Positions 23,391-31,703 of a DNA stretch of 64,000 nucleotides are shown piece by piece. Under the pieces are notes generated by a model. That model saw only the letters and a list, made by a program, of their open reading frames with translations, did no database searches and was not told the DNA's origin. The DNA is from Nocardia niwae NBRC 108934 = DSM 45340 (GTDB lineage Bacteria; Actinomycetota; Actinomycetes; Mycobacteriales; Mycobacteriaceae), in the NCBI RefSeq assembly GCF_001613465.1, contig NZ_BDCK01000027.1:62001-126000 (forward strand), given 5' to 3'. Made by a program: the position numbers and the translations under genes. The number at the start of each line of letters is the position of its first letter. Position 1 is the stretch's first letter.

Positions 23391-24950
23391 TCAGTCCTTC
23401 GGTTCGACGTACTTGGGGAAAACCGGTTCCGGCGCGGGCAGCGCCAGCCCCGGTTCGATCGGCGTCGCGATATCGGCGAACGTCCGGCTCTGCTGGCCCA
23501 GCTGGTCGAGGATGCGGCCCGCCGATCCCGGCAGGACCGGCTGCACCAGGATCGCGACGATGCGCAGTACTTCCAGTGTCACGTACAGCACGGTGGCCTC
23601 GCGGGCGAGGTCCTCCGGCGTGCCGGACTTCGCCAGCGCCCACGGCGCCTGTGCGGAGAAGTACCGGTTCGTCTCGCCCAGCGTCAGCCAGATCGCCTCC
23701 AGCGCCAGATGCATCTGCTGTGCGTCGAATTCGGCCCGGCAGCGCTCCAGCAGACCGCCCGCCAGATCCAGCAAGGCGCGGTCGTCGGCGGTGAACTCAC
23801 CGGGCGTCGGCACCACGCCGCCGCAGTCGCGGGCGAGCAGCTTGGTGCTGCGCTGCACCAGATTGCCGAACTCGTTGGCCAGGTCGCTGTTGATCCGGCT
23901 CACGATGGCCTCGTGGCTGTAGCTGCCGTCCTGGCCGTAGGAGATCTCGCGCAGCAGGAAGAAGCGCACCGCGTCCAAGCCGTAGTTCTCGACCAGCTCC
24001 AGCGGGTCGACCACGTTGCCCACCGACTTGGACATCTTCTCGCCCTTGTTGTACAGGAACCCGTGCACGAAAACGCGTTTGGGCAGCTCCACACCGGCCG
24101 ACATCAGGAAAGCGGGCCAATACACCGTGTGGAACCGCGAGATGTCCTTGCCGATGATGTGCACGTCGGCGGGCCAGAACTTGCCGAAGGCGGCGGACTC
24201 GGTGTCGGGGAAGCCGACGCCGGTGATGTAGTTCGTCAGCGCGTCCACCCACACGTACATGACGTGGTCGGGGTGGCCGGGCACCGGTACGCCCCAGTCG
24301 AAGGTGGTGCGTGAGATGGACAGGTCCTTCAGCCCGGCCTTGACGTAGCTGACGATCTCGTTGCGCCGGGTGGCGGGTGCGATGAAATCGGGGTGCTCTT
24401 CGTAGAGCGCCAGCAGCTTGTCCTGGTAGGCCGAGAGCCGGAAGAAGTAGTTCGACTCCTCGGTCCAGGTGACCGGCGTCCGGGACTCGGACGAGACGCG
24501 GGTGCCGTCCTCCAGCACCGTGGTCTCCTCGTCGGTGTAGAACGCCTCGTCCCGCACCGAGTACCAGCCCGAGTAGTTACCCAGGTAGATGTCGCCGTTG
24601 GCCAGCATCCGCTCCCAGATGGCGGCGCAGGCGGCCCGGTGGTCGTCGTCGGTGGTTCGGATGAACCGGTCGAAGGAGATGTCGAGCGTCTTGTCCATCG
24701 CCTCGAACACGTCGGAGTTGCGCGCCGCGAGCTCGTCCACCGGGATGCCCTCGGCGGCCGCGGTCTGCTGCATCTTCTGGCCGTGCTCGTCGGTGCCGGT
24801 CATGAAGAACACGTCGTAGCCGTCGAGGCGCTTGAAGCGGGCGATCGCGTCGGCCGAGATGTACTCGTAGGCATGCCCGATATGCGGCGCGCCGTTCGGA
24901 TAGGCGATGGCCGTGGTGATGTAGAAGGCGGGGCGGTCAGCTTCGCTCAT
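23391..24950 (-). CDS. metG: Methionyl-tRNA synthetase
   Basis: A 519-residue class I synthetase that charges tRNA-Met. The HIGH motif is PHIGHAY (about residues 22-28) and the KMSKS loop lies at about 305-309. The C-terminal anticodon-binding helical bundle is present, but the knuckle-zinc cysteines and the C-terminal tRNA-binding extension of E. coli MetG are not, as expected for actinobacterial MetS (Rv1007c). I chose the ATG at 24950, immediately before the SEADRPAFYIT family start, although the frame stays open upstream to 25049. It is divergent from tatD with 86 bases between the starts. Confidence 0.95.
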   Translation of the reverse strand: MSEADRPAFYITTAIAYPNGAPHIGHAYEYISADAIARFKRLDGYDVFFMTGTDEHGQKMQQTAAAEGIPVDELAARNSDVFEAMDKTLDISFDRFIRTTDDDHRAACAAIWERMLANGDIYLGNYSGWYSVRDEAFYTDEETTVLEDGTRVSSESRTPVTWTEESNYFFRLSAYQDKLLALYEEHPDFIAPATRRNEIVSYVKAGLKDLSISRTTFDWGVPVPGHPDHVMYVWVDALTNYITGVGFPDTESAAFGKFWPADVHIIGKDISRFHTVYWPAFLMSAGVELPKRVFVHGFLYNKGEKMSKSVGNVVDPLELVENYGLDAVRFFLLREISYGQDGSYSHEAIVSRINSDLANEFGNLVQRSTKLLARDCGGVVPTPGEFTADDRALLDLAGGLLERCRAEFDAQQMHLALEAIWLTLGETNRYFSAQAPWALAKSGTPEDLAREATVLYVTLEVLRIVAILVQPVLPGSAGRILDQLGQQSRTFADIATPIEPGLALPAPEPVFPKYVEPKD

Positions 24951-25036
24951 GGTGTGTCTACTGTAATGCGCGTGCATTCTTTCGCTCGCGTGAATATCCC
25001 CCTGATCGATGCGTTCGCGCCGCGTGGGGATCGCCG

Positions 25037-25864
25037 ATGAGCGCCACACGGCCCGCGCCGGAGCTGCCCGAGCCGCTGTCGCCGATCGTGGACGCGCACA
25101 CCCATCTGGACGCCTGCGGCGCGACCGACGCGGTGTTCACCGCGGCGATCGTCGACCGCGCCGCCTCGGTCGGTGTCGGCCGGGTGGTCACCGTCGCCGA
25201 CGACCTGGCCGCCGCGCAGTGGGCGGTGCGGGCCGCGCACTGGGACGATCGCGTGTTCGCCGCCGTCGCACTGCACCCGACCAGGGCGAACGCGCTCGAT
25301 GACGACACGAAGGCCGAGCTGGAGCGCTTGGCCGACGACCCGAGGGTGGTCGCCGTCGGCGAGACCGGCCTCGACTACTACTGGCCGGGCAAGCTGGACG
25401 GCTGTGCCGACATCGAGACGCAGATCGAGGGTTTCCGCTGGCACATCGACCTGGCCAAGCGGGTCCGCAAGCCGCTGATGATCCACAACCGTGAGGCCGA
25501 TCACGACCTGCTGACCGTGCTGCTGGACGAGGGCGCGCCGGACCGCGTGATCTTCCACTGCTTCTCCTCGGACACGAACATGGCGCTGTCGTGCGTGGCC
25601 GAGGGTTACATCCTGAGTTTCTCCGGGACGGTGAGCTTCAAGAACGCGCACGAGTTGCGGGAGGCGGCCAAGGTGGTGCCGGACGACCAGATCCTGGTCG
25701 AGACGGACGCTCCGTATCTGACCCCGCACCCGTTCCGTGGGGCGCCCAACGAGCCGTATTGCCTGCCGTACACCGTCCGGGCGCTGGCCGAGTTGCGCGA
25801 GCAGGACCCGCTGGAGTTGGCGAAGATCACCACCGACAACGCACGCCGCGTGTATCGGATCTGA
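25037..25864 (+). CDS. tatD: TatD-family metal-dependent hydrolase
   Basis: A 275-residue TIM-barrel metallohydrolase. Metal ligands are visible as VDAHTHLD near residue 18 (HxH), the Glu of VGETGLDYY near 112, the His of MIHNREAD, the His of IFHCFSS and the Asp of VETDAPYL near 228. TatD proteins act as 3'-5' DNA exonucleases or D-aminoacyl-tRNA-like esterases. The gene corresponds to Rv1008, between metS and rpfB. Complete and typical in length. rpfB follows 191 bases later. Confidence 0.93.
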   Translation: MSATRPAPELPEPLSPIVDAHTHLDACGATDAVFTAAIVDRAASVGVGRVVTVADDLAAAQWAVRAAHWDDRVFAAVALHPTRANALDDDTKAELERLADDPRVVAVGETGLDYYWPGKLDGCADIETQIEGFRWHIDLAKRVRKPLMIHNREADHDLLTVLLDEGAPDRVIFHCFSSDTNMALSCVAEGYILSFSGTVSFKNAHELREAAKVVPDDQILVETDAPYLTPHPFRGAPNEPYCLPYTVRALAELREQDPLELAKITTDNARRVYRI

Positions 25865-26055
25865 GCGGCGCGTCCGCCTGACCGCGCGGCGTCACGGATG
25901 CCCGGAATGCATCGGTGTATGCGAAATGTGTCCTATGTCACTTTCGGCGTTTCGTTTTGTGATTTACCTGCGGGGTCGAGATTTGATCGTGATATTGAAA
26001 AGGTGCTGTTCCGGAGCTTGCTGTTGTCGGCGCCCGGCCCCCTCGTTATCGTGCT

Positions 26056-27189
26056 GTGACCATGTCCCCCTTCACGCGGATCAACCAGTCGCGTTCGCCG
26101 CTGCTGCACCTGGCGGTCGGCGCGCTGCTGCTGACGCTGATCGTCGGCGCCGGTCTCGCGATCATGAATCGCAAGACGGTGACGGTCGTCGTGGACGGCG
26201 AGAAGCTCTTCCAGACCACCATGTCGCGGGACGTGCGCGGCGTGCTGAAGGCGGCGGGCTTCATCGTCACCGACCGGGACAAGGTGGCTCCCGCGCTGGC
26301 CGCGCACATCGGCGACGGTGCGACCATCACGCTCAACCGCGGCCGTGAGGTCGATCTGTCGGTCGACGGCATGACGCAGAAGGTCTGGACCACCGGGGTG
26401 ACCGCGGGGGAGGCGCTCGAGCAGCTGAAGATCCCGAAAGAGGTCTACGTCTCGCCCGCCCGCGACGAGCGGCTCCCGCTGCAGGGCGCCACGCTGATGA
26501 TCGCGACCCCGCGCGTGGTGTCGCTGGTGGACGGCATCGGCAATCCGGTGGACGTGCGCGCCGCCGCGCCCACCGTCGGCAAGTTCCTCGAGGTGACCGG
26601 CATTCCGCTGCTCGAGCAGGACTCCGTCGAGCCCGCCGCGTCCACCCCGCTGACGAACGGCCTGCGCGTCACCGTGACGCGCAAGCGGGTCGAACAGCAG
26701 ACCGAGACGCTGCCGCTGGATCCGCCGGAGAACGTCATCGAAGACCCGACCATGAACATGAGCCGCACGGTGGTGGAGACCCCCGGCGCTCCCGGCGTGC
26801 AGAACGTCACGTTCGCGGTCACCATGGTCAACGGTCAGGAAGTCGACCGCAAGCCGGTCGCTTCGACCGTCACCGTGGCGGCGCAGCCGAAGACCGTCCG
26901 CAAGGGCGCCAAGCCGGGCACCGAGGTGCCCCCGGTGCGCGACGGCGCGATCTGGGACGCGCTGGCCCGTTGCGAGTCGACCGGCAACTGGTCGATCAAC
27001 ACCGGCAACGGTTACTACGGCGGCGTGCAGTTCGACCAGGGCACCTGGGAGCGGCAGGGCGGGCTGCGGTACGCCCCGCGCGCCGATCTGGCCACCAGGG
27101 AAGAGCAGATCGCCATCGCCGAGATCACCCGTCAGCGGCAGGGCTGGGGCGCGTGGCCCGCGTGCACCGGCCGGCTCGGCATCAGCTGA
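26056..27189 (+). CDS. rpfB: Resuscitation-promoting factor RpfB
   Basis: A 377-residue secreted or membrane-anchored muralytic enzyme. One transmembrane/signal segment (about 20-42) is followed by three DUF348 repeats (about 45-195), a G5 domain (about 215-295, binding glycan or zinc) and a C-terminal Rpf catalytic domain (about 300-377). The catalytic Glu is in ARCESTGNW, and GGVQFDQGTW follows. It cleaves peptidoglycan glycan strands to restart growth of dormant cells. Matches Rv1009. The GTG at 26056 and an ATG at 26062 are both possible starts. The 191-base leader is relatively AT-rich for this genome and probably carries the promoter, but I cannot assign hexamers or a riboswitch. Confidence 0.95.
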   Translation: MTMSPFTRINQSRSPLLHLAVGALLLTLIVGAGLAIMNRKTVTVVVDGEKLFQTTMSRDVRGVLKAAGFIVTDRDKVAPALAAHIGDGATITLNRGREVDLSVDGMTQKVWTTGVTAGEALEQLKIPKEVYVSPARDERLPLQGATLMIATPRVVSLVDGIGNPVDVRAAAPTVGKFLEVTGIPLLEQDSVEPAASTPLTNGLRVTVTRKRVEQQTETLPLDPPENVIEDPTMNMSRTVVETPGAPGVQNVTFAVTMVNGQEVDRKPVASTVTVAAQPKTVRKGAKPGTEVPPVRDGAIWDALARCESTGNWSINTGNGYYGGVQFDQGTWERQGGLRYAPRADLATREEQIAIAEITRQRQGWGAWPACTGRLGIS

Positions 27190-27238
27190 CACTCACCGGA
27201 CCTCGGGAGCTTCCCGGCGCGGTTGATAGATTCTCGAG

Positions 27239-28120
27239 GTGTCCGAACCTGAAATTTCCGCTCGTGGGAGTGCGGCGCTGCTCGGGCCCGCCGAGGTGCG
27301 GGTGCTCGCCGAACGGTTCGGGGTGCGGCCGACCAAGCAACTCGGGCAGAACTTCGTGCACGACGCGAACACGGTGCGGCGGATCGTCGCGGCCGCGGGG
27401 GTGGGGCGCGAGGACGTGGTGCTCGAGGTCGGCCCCGGTCTCGGTTCGCTGACCCTCGCGCTGCTGGACGTGGTGGACTCGGTGGTCGCGGTCGAGATCG
27501 ATCCCGTGCTGGCGCGCCACCTTCCGAAGACTGTCGCGGACCGGGCGCCGGAACTGGCGGCGCGACTGTCGGTGGTCGAGGCGGACGCGCTGCGTGTCAC
27601 CGCCGCGGATCTGCCCGCCGCGCCGACCGCGCTGGTGGCCAACCTCCCGTACAACGTGGCGGTGCCGGTGCTGCTGCATCTGCTCGCCGAATTGCCCGGC
27701 CTCGCGGTCGCTTTGGTGATGGTGCAGGCCGAAGTGGCCGATCGGCTGGCCGCCGAGCCGGGCAACCGCACCTACGGCGTGCCCAGCGTCAAGGCGGGCT
27801 TCTTCGGGACGATCCGGCGTGCCGGAGCGGTGGGCACCCAGGTGTTCTGGCCGGTTCCGCGGGTCGAGTCGGGGCTGGTGCGGATCGATCGCTTCGCCCA
27901 GTCGCCGTGGCCGATGGACGCCGAGCACCGCCGCCGCGTCTTCGAGGTCGTCGACGCCGCTTTCGCGCAGCGCCGCAAGACTCTGCGTGCCGCGCTCGCC
28001 GCCTGGGCCGGTTCGCCCGCCGAAGCCGAGCGTCGTCTGCTCGCCGCGGGCATCGCCCCCACGGCTCGCGGCGAAACCCTGGACACCGCCGCCTTCGTCC
28101 GCTTGGCCGCGCAGGCATAG
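27239..28120 (+). CDS. ksgA: 16S rRNA dimethyladenosine transferase KsgA (RsmA)
   Basis: A 293-residue SAM-dependent RNA methyltransferase that dimethylates A1518 and A1519 near the 3' end of 16S rRNA, a late 30S maturation step. Motifs: LGQNFVHDANTV at the N-terminus, VLEVGPGLGSLT for SAM binding, VVAVEIDP, and the catalytic NLPYNVAVP near residue 134. The GTG start at 27239 follows rpfB by 49 bases, so both are probably in one transcript, as in M. tuberculosis (Rv1009-Rv1010). Unlike there, ispE does not follow. A strong hairpin lies just past the stop. Confidence 0.95.
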   Translation: MSEPEISARGSAALLGPAEVRVLAERFGVRPTKQLGQNFVHDANTVRRIVAAAGVGREDVVLEVGPGLGSLTLALLDVVDSVVAVEIDPVLARHLPKTVADRAPELAARLSVVEADALRVTAADLPAAPTALVANLPYNVAVPVLLHLLAELPGLAVALVMVQAEVADRLAAEPGNRTYGVPSVKAGFFGTIRRAGAVGTQVFWPVPRVESGLVRIDRFAQSPWPMDAEHRRRVFEVVDAAFAQRRKTLRAALAAWAGSPAEAERRLLAAGIAPTARGETLDTAAFVRLAAQA

Positions 28121-28134
28121 CGCCGCGCGAAACA

Positions 28135-28173
28135 GTGGCTCCCCGCGCCGGATCGGCCGGTGCGAGGAGCCAC
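28135..28173. terminator. Bidirectional terminator, ksgA / copZ
   Basis: GTGGCTCC pairs with GGAGCCAC, and the interior (CGCCGG...CCGGTG) can extend the stem. It sits exactly between the convergent ksgA and copZ stops and should end both transcripts. Confidence 0.7.
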
Positions 28174-28181
28174 GCGGAGGA

Positions 28182-28388
28182 TCAGACGGCGACTTCGTAG
28201 CCCGCTTCGTCCACGGCGGCGACGATGTCGGCGTCGGCGATCGGCGCGGTGCTGTCGACGCGGACGGCCCCGCTGGCGAGGTCGACGTCCACGCCGGTCA
28301 CGCCATCGATCTTGCCGATCTCGCTCTTGACGGAGCTGACGCAATGCCCGCAGGTCATCCCCGTGACGGTGTAGGTGGTGGTGGGCAT
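28182..28388 (-). CDS. copZ: Copper chaperone (CopZ-like HMA domain)
   Basis: A 68-residue heavy-metal-associated domain with the metal loop GMTCGHC (C13 and C16) and the complete beta-alpha-beta-beta-alpha-beta pattern. It binds Cu(I) in the cytoplasm and hands it to an exporting P-type ATPase or to the CsoR sensor. Neither a copA nor a csoR gene is nearby. Two CsoR-like boxes lie directly upstream, pointing to copper-induced expression. It is downstream of the ABC-F gene on the same strand with a 95-base gap that holds those boxes, so it is likely an independent unit. Confidence 0.9.
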   Translation of the reverse strand: MPTTTYTVTGMTCGHCVSSVKSEIGKIDGVTGVDVDLASGAVRVDSTAPIADADIVAAVDEAGYEVAV

Positions 28389-28415
28389 GTCCGACTCCTT
28401 CGCATCCAGATTCTC

Positions 28416-28465
28416 ATACGACCGGGGGGTATCCCGACCTCCGAAACATACCCCCTAAGGGTATG
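28416..28465. promoter_or_regulatory. Two CsoR-like operator boxes upstream of copZ
   Basis: CATACCCCCTAAGGGTATG at 28447-28465 is an almost perfect G/C-tract palindrome of the CsoR type (ATACCCC...GGGGTAT). ATACGACCGGGGGGTAT at 28416-28432 is a second, weaker copy. Both lie 28-77 bases before the copZ ATG, where a copper-sensing repressor would block transcription. Confidence 0.65.
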
Positions 28466-28483
28466 TGTGCGCAAGGGGTGAAC

Positions 28484-30286
28484 TCACACGCCCTCGGCCA
28501 GTTCCAGCCAGCGCTCTTCAGCCGTCTCCTTCTCCGCCAGCACCTGCTTGAGTTCCGCGCCCAAGGTGACGAGCTTGTCCGGCTCGGTGGCCGCGTCCGC
28601 CAGCGCCGAGTGCAAGCGCTGCTCGCGTTCGGACAGCTTGTCGATGGCGCGTTCCAGCCGGGTCAGCTCCTTGCGGGCCGCGCGGTAGGCGGCGGCGTCG
28701 GTGGCGGGCGCGTCCGCCGGCTTGCTCTCCGGCGCGGCGGCGCGGGTCCGGCTCGCCGCGAGGACCGCGCGCTTGGCGAGATACTCCTCGATGCCCCCGG
28801 GCAGGTTCGTCAGCTTGCCGTCGCCGAACAGTGCCCAGGTGGAGTCACAGATCCGCTCGATGAGATACCGGTCGTGGCTGATCACGACCAGCGTGCCCGC
28901 CCAGTTGTCGAGCAGGTCCTCCAGCTGTTGCAGGGTGTCGATGTCCAGGTCGTTGGTCGGCTCGTCGAGCAGCAGCACGTTCGGCTCGGACATCAGGATG
29001 CGAGTGAGCTGCAGGCGCCGACGCTCGCCGCCGGACAGGTCGCCGACCGGCGTGCGCTGGCGGGCGGGGGTGAAGCCGAGCCGCTCGGCCAGCTGCCCCG
29101 CCGAGATCTCCTTGTCGCCGAGCATGATTCGCTGCGCGACCTGCTGCACCGCCTCCAGCACGCGCAGGTCGGTCGGCAGGTCGTCGAGTTCCTGGCGCAG
29201 CCAGCCGATCTGGACGGTTTGGCCTTGGACGCGCTTGCCCGCGGCCAAGCCCGCGGCGCTGTCGCCTGCCAAGGCGCGCAGCAGCGTCGTCTTGCCCGAT
29301 CCGTTGACGCCCACAAGACCGACGCGCTCGCCCGGCGCCAGCCGCCAGGTGAGGTCGCGCACCAGTTCCCGGCCGTCGGGGGTGGTGAGCGTGGCGTCTT
29401 CCAGTTCCACGACGACGCGGCCGAGGCGTTTACGGGCGAACGCCGCCAGTGAGACGCTGTCGCGCGGCGGCGGCACGTCGGCGATCAGGGCTTCGGCGGC
29501 CTCGACCCGGTAGCGCGGTTTGGAGGTGCGCGCCTGCGGGCCGCGCCGCAGCCAGGCCAGTTCCTTGCGGGCCAGATTGCGCCGCCGGGCCTCGGACGCG
29601 TCCGCCTGGCGGGCGCGCTCGGCGCGGGCGAAGATCCAGTCGCCGTAGCCGCCCTCGTAGCTTTCGACCTTGCCGCCGACCACTTCCCAGGTGTTGGTGG
29701 CGACAGTGTCGAGGAACCAGCGGTCGTGGGTCACCACGACCAGCGCGCTGCGGCGGCCGAGCAAATGCGCGGCCAGCCACTGCACGCCCTCCACGTCCAG
29801 GTGGTTGGTCGGCTCGTCGAGCACCAGCAGGTCCAGTTCGCGCACCAGCGCGGCGGCGAGCGCGACCCGGCGGCGCTCGCCGCCGGAGAGATTGTCCACC
29901 TGGGTGTCCATGCCGAGATCGGCGATGCCGATGCCGTCCATCACCGAGCGGATGCGCGGGTCGGCGGCCCATTCGTGTTCGGCGACCTCATCGGTCATCG
30001 CGTCGTCGGCCAGGCCGGCCAACACCACCGAACCGACCGTCGCGCCCGGGGGCAGCACGCCGCGCTGGGTCACCACCGCCATCCGCAGGCCGCCGAGCCG
30101 GCTGACCCGGCCGCTGTCCGGTTCCTCGATGCCGGTGAGCACCTCGAGCAGGGTGGTCTTGCCGCCGCCGTTCAGGCCGACGACTCCGATCCGCTCGCCC
30201 GCGTGCACGCCGAGCGAGACGTTGTCCAGCAGTGGCTTGATCCCGAAGCTCTTGTGGACCTGTTCGAGGTTGATCAGGTTGGACAT
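28484..30286 (-). CDS. ABC-F family ATPase (Uup/EttA-like)
   Basis: A 600-residue protein with two ABC ATPase domains in one chain and no membrane segments. Walker A sites are GLNGGGKTT and GVNGSGKTT, both signatures read LSGGERRR, and both Walker B sites end in LLDEPTNxLD. A linker of about 80 residues, rich in Arg and Glu, joins the domains, and the C-terminus (about 515-600) is a charged coiled coil as in Uup. ABC-F proteins bind the ribosomal E site and ease translation stalls, and some give antibiotic resistance. This one has no long antibiotic-resistance-type domain arm that I can recognise. Paired palindromes lie about 105-155 bases before the start. Confidence 0.9.
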   Translation of the reverse strand: MSNLINLEQVHKSFGIKPLLDNVSLGVHAGERIGVVGLNGGGKTTLLEVLTGIEEPDSGRVSRLGGLRMAVVTQRGVLPPGATVGSVVLAGLADDAMTDEVAEHEWAADPRIRSVMDGIGIADLGMDTQVDNLSGGERRRVALAAALVRELDLLVLDEPTNHLDVEGVQWLAAHLLGRRSALVVVTHDRWFLDTVATNTWEVVGGKVESYEGGYGDWIFARAERARQADASEARRRNLARKELAWLRRGPQARTSKPRYRVEAAEALIADVPPPRDSVSLAAFARKRLGRVVVELEDATLTTPDGRELVRDLTWRLAPGERVGLVGVNGSGKTTLLRALAGDSAAGLAAGKRVQGQTVQIGWLRQELDDLPTDLRVLEAVQQVAQRIMLGDKEISAGQLAERLGFTPARQRTPVGDLSGGERRRLQLTRILMSEPNVLLLDEPTNDLDIDTLQQLEDLLDNWAGTLVVISHDRYLIERICDSTWALFGDGKLTNLPGGIEEYLAKRAVLAASRTRAAAPESKPADAPATDAAAYRAARKELTRLERAIDKLSEREQRLHSALADAATEPDKLVTLGAELKQVLAEKETAEERWLELAEGV

Positions 30287-30391
30287 GGATCCTTCCGTGT
30301 CTTGCGGGGGCGGGCCGATGATCGCCCCGGGCCAGCGTACCGACCCGGGCGGGGCGTCCGTCCGCCCGGCGAGCGGCGGGGACCTTGCGTG

Positions 30392-30439
30392 ACGAACAAT
30401 GTTCGTTTAGATTCATCCGCGAACGAACATTGTTCGTTC
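30392..30439. promoter_or_regulatory. Paired palindromes in the ABC-F / LLM divergent gap
   Basis: ACGAACAATGTTCGT (30392-30406) and GAACGAACATTGTTCGTTC (30421-30439) share the core ACGAACA-N-TGTTCGT, with perfect seven- and nine-base arms. Their centres are 31 bases apart, close to three helical turns. The form is that of a TetR-type operator, but no regulator gene adjoins either target. Confidence 0.65.
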
Positions 30440-30553
30440 CATCTGACCGATCCGGCGTTCCCCAGAAATACAGCCGCAGAGTGGGACGCCCACCTCGTCT
30501 CGAGGTGTCGGCGGGCGGCACCCCATTCCGCATCGTTTCCCTGGAGGAATTCC

Positions 30554-31402
30554 ATGCACGTCGGCCTCGGCCTGCCCATTTCCGATCCTGTCGCCCTGCT
30601 CGACTGGGCCCGGCGCGCCGACGCGGGGCCGTTCCGCACGCTCGGCCTGCTCGACCGGCTGGTGTACGACAACCCGGAACCTTTGATCGCGCTGGCCACG
30701 CTCGCCGGTGCGACCAGCCGCGTCAAAGTCCAGACCGAAGTGCTGCTCGCGCCGCTGCGCGACCCGGTCCTGCTCGCCAAGGAGGTCGCCACCCTGGACC
30801 GGATGTCCGGGGGACGTTTGGTGCTCGGTCTCGGCGTCGGCGGTCGCGCCGACGATCACCGAGCTTCGGGCACCGAGCTGCGCACCCGGGGCCGCCGCCT
30901 CGACGCGCACCTCACGCTCATGCGCCGCCTGTGGGCGGGCGAGCCGTACGACGCGGAGTGCGGACCGATCGGCCCCGCCCCGCTGCGTCCGGAAGGACCC
31001 GAGATCCTGTTCGGTGGTTTCCAACCCGCCGCGCTCGACCGCGTCGGGCGGTGGGGCGGCGGGTTCCTCGCCGCCGTTGCGCCGTCGTGGGCGGGCAAAC
31101 TCTTCGATACCGCGCGTCGTTCCTGGACCGACCACGGCCGAGCGGGTGAGCCGAGGATCGTCGCCCAGGTCAATGTCGCCCTCGGTCCCGATCACGTGAT
31201 CGAGGACGCCCGCGCCTCGATGGGCGCCTACTACGGGTTCAGCGACTACACCGAGGGCATCCTCGCCGGAATGCTCACCACGCCCGCGCAGATCCGCACC
31301 ACCATCGCCGAATTCGGTGACCTCGGCGCGGACGAGGTGATGTTCTATTGCTACGGGCGCGACGCCGATCAGATCGATCGCCTCGCCGACGCGCTGCCCT
31401 GA
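30554..31402 (+). CDS. LLM-class F420-dependent oxidoreductase
   Basis: A 282-residue luciferase-like TIM-barrel oxidoreductase. Family features: opening MHVGLGLPISDP, VKVQTEVLLAPLRDPVLLAKEVATLD in the middle, GRLVLGLGVG near residue 95, and the late VNVALG strand. The actinobacterial context favours coenzyme F420 over FMN as cofactor. The ATG at 30554 has a strong GGAGGAAT site. The 267-base gap to the divergent ABC-F gene carries two matching palindromes, which may repress this gene; such regulation is typical for inducible detoxification enzymes. The substrate is unknown. Confidence 0.87.
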   Translation: MHVGLGLPISDPVALLDWARRADAGPFRTLGLLDRLVYDNPEPLIALATLAGATSRVKVQTEVLLAPLRDPVLLAKEVATLDRMSGGRLVLGLGVGGRADDHRASGTELRTRGRRLDAHLTLMRRLWAGEPYDAECGPIGPAPLRPEGPEILFGGFQPAALDRVGRWGGGFLAAVAPSWAGKLFDTARRSWTDHGRAGEPRIVAQVNVALGPDHVIEDARASMGAYYGFSDYTEGILAGMLTTPAQIRTTIAEFGDLGADEVMFYCYGRDADQIDRLADALP

Positions 31403-31429
31403 GCGACGCGTCCCAGCGGTCGCGCGATT

Positions 31430-31468
31430 GCGATCGGCGCGGGAACGGCTGATCCCCGCGCCGGTCGC
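31430..31468. terminator. Hairpin between LLM and ispE
   Basis: GCGATCGGCGCGGG pairs with CCCGCGCCGGTCGC, thirteen Watson-Crick pairs and one G-U, around a short loop, 28 bases past the LLM stop. It can serve both convergent genes. The rest of the 301-base gap to ispE (to 31703) shows no gene. Confidence 0.7.
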
Positions 31469-31703
31469 GATCGTCTGCGCGGCCGCTGTGGCCGGCCGTC
31501 TTCGTCGTGGTCGCCTGCGCGCCGCCGTTGGGGTGGTCGCTTTCATCGCGGTCGAGATGCGCTCTATCCGGCGGCGGGCGATCGCGGCGGCATGGTCGAG
31601 CCGGGGCGGACGTGTGGGGTATCCCCGTCCGACCGGCCGTTCGCGGGCTGTGCCCCGACAACCACGCCGCCGTTGCTCGCCGTGGCAGGCCAGTTCGAGG
31701 CGG

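Noticed and set aside
25865..26055. Possible c-di-AMP or other riboswitch before rpfB
   Set aside because: The 191-base leader is AT-richer than average, but I cannot find the conserved ydaO-type core or a terminator-like switch.
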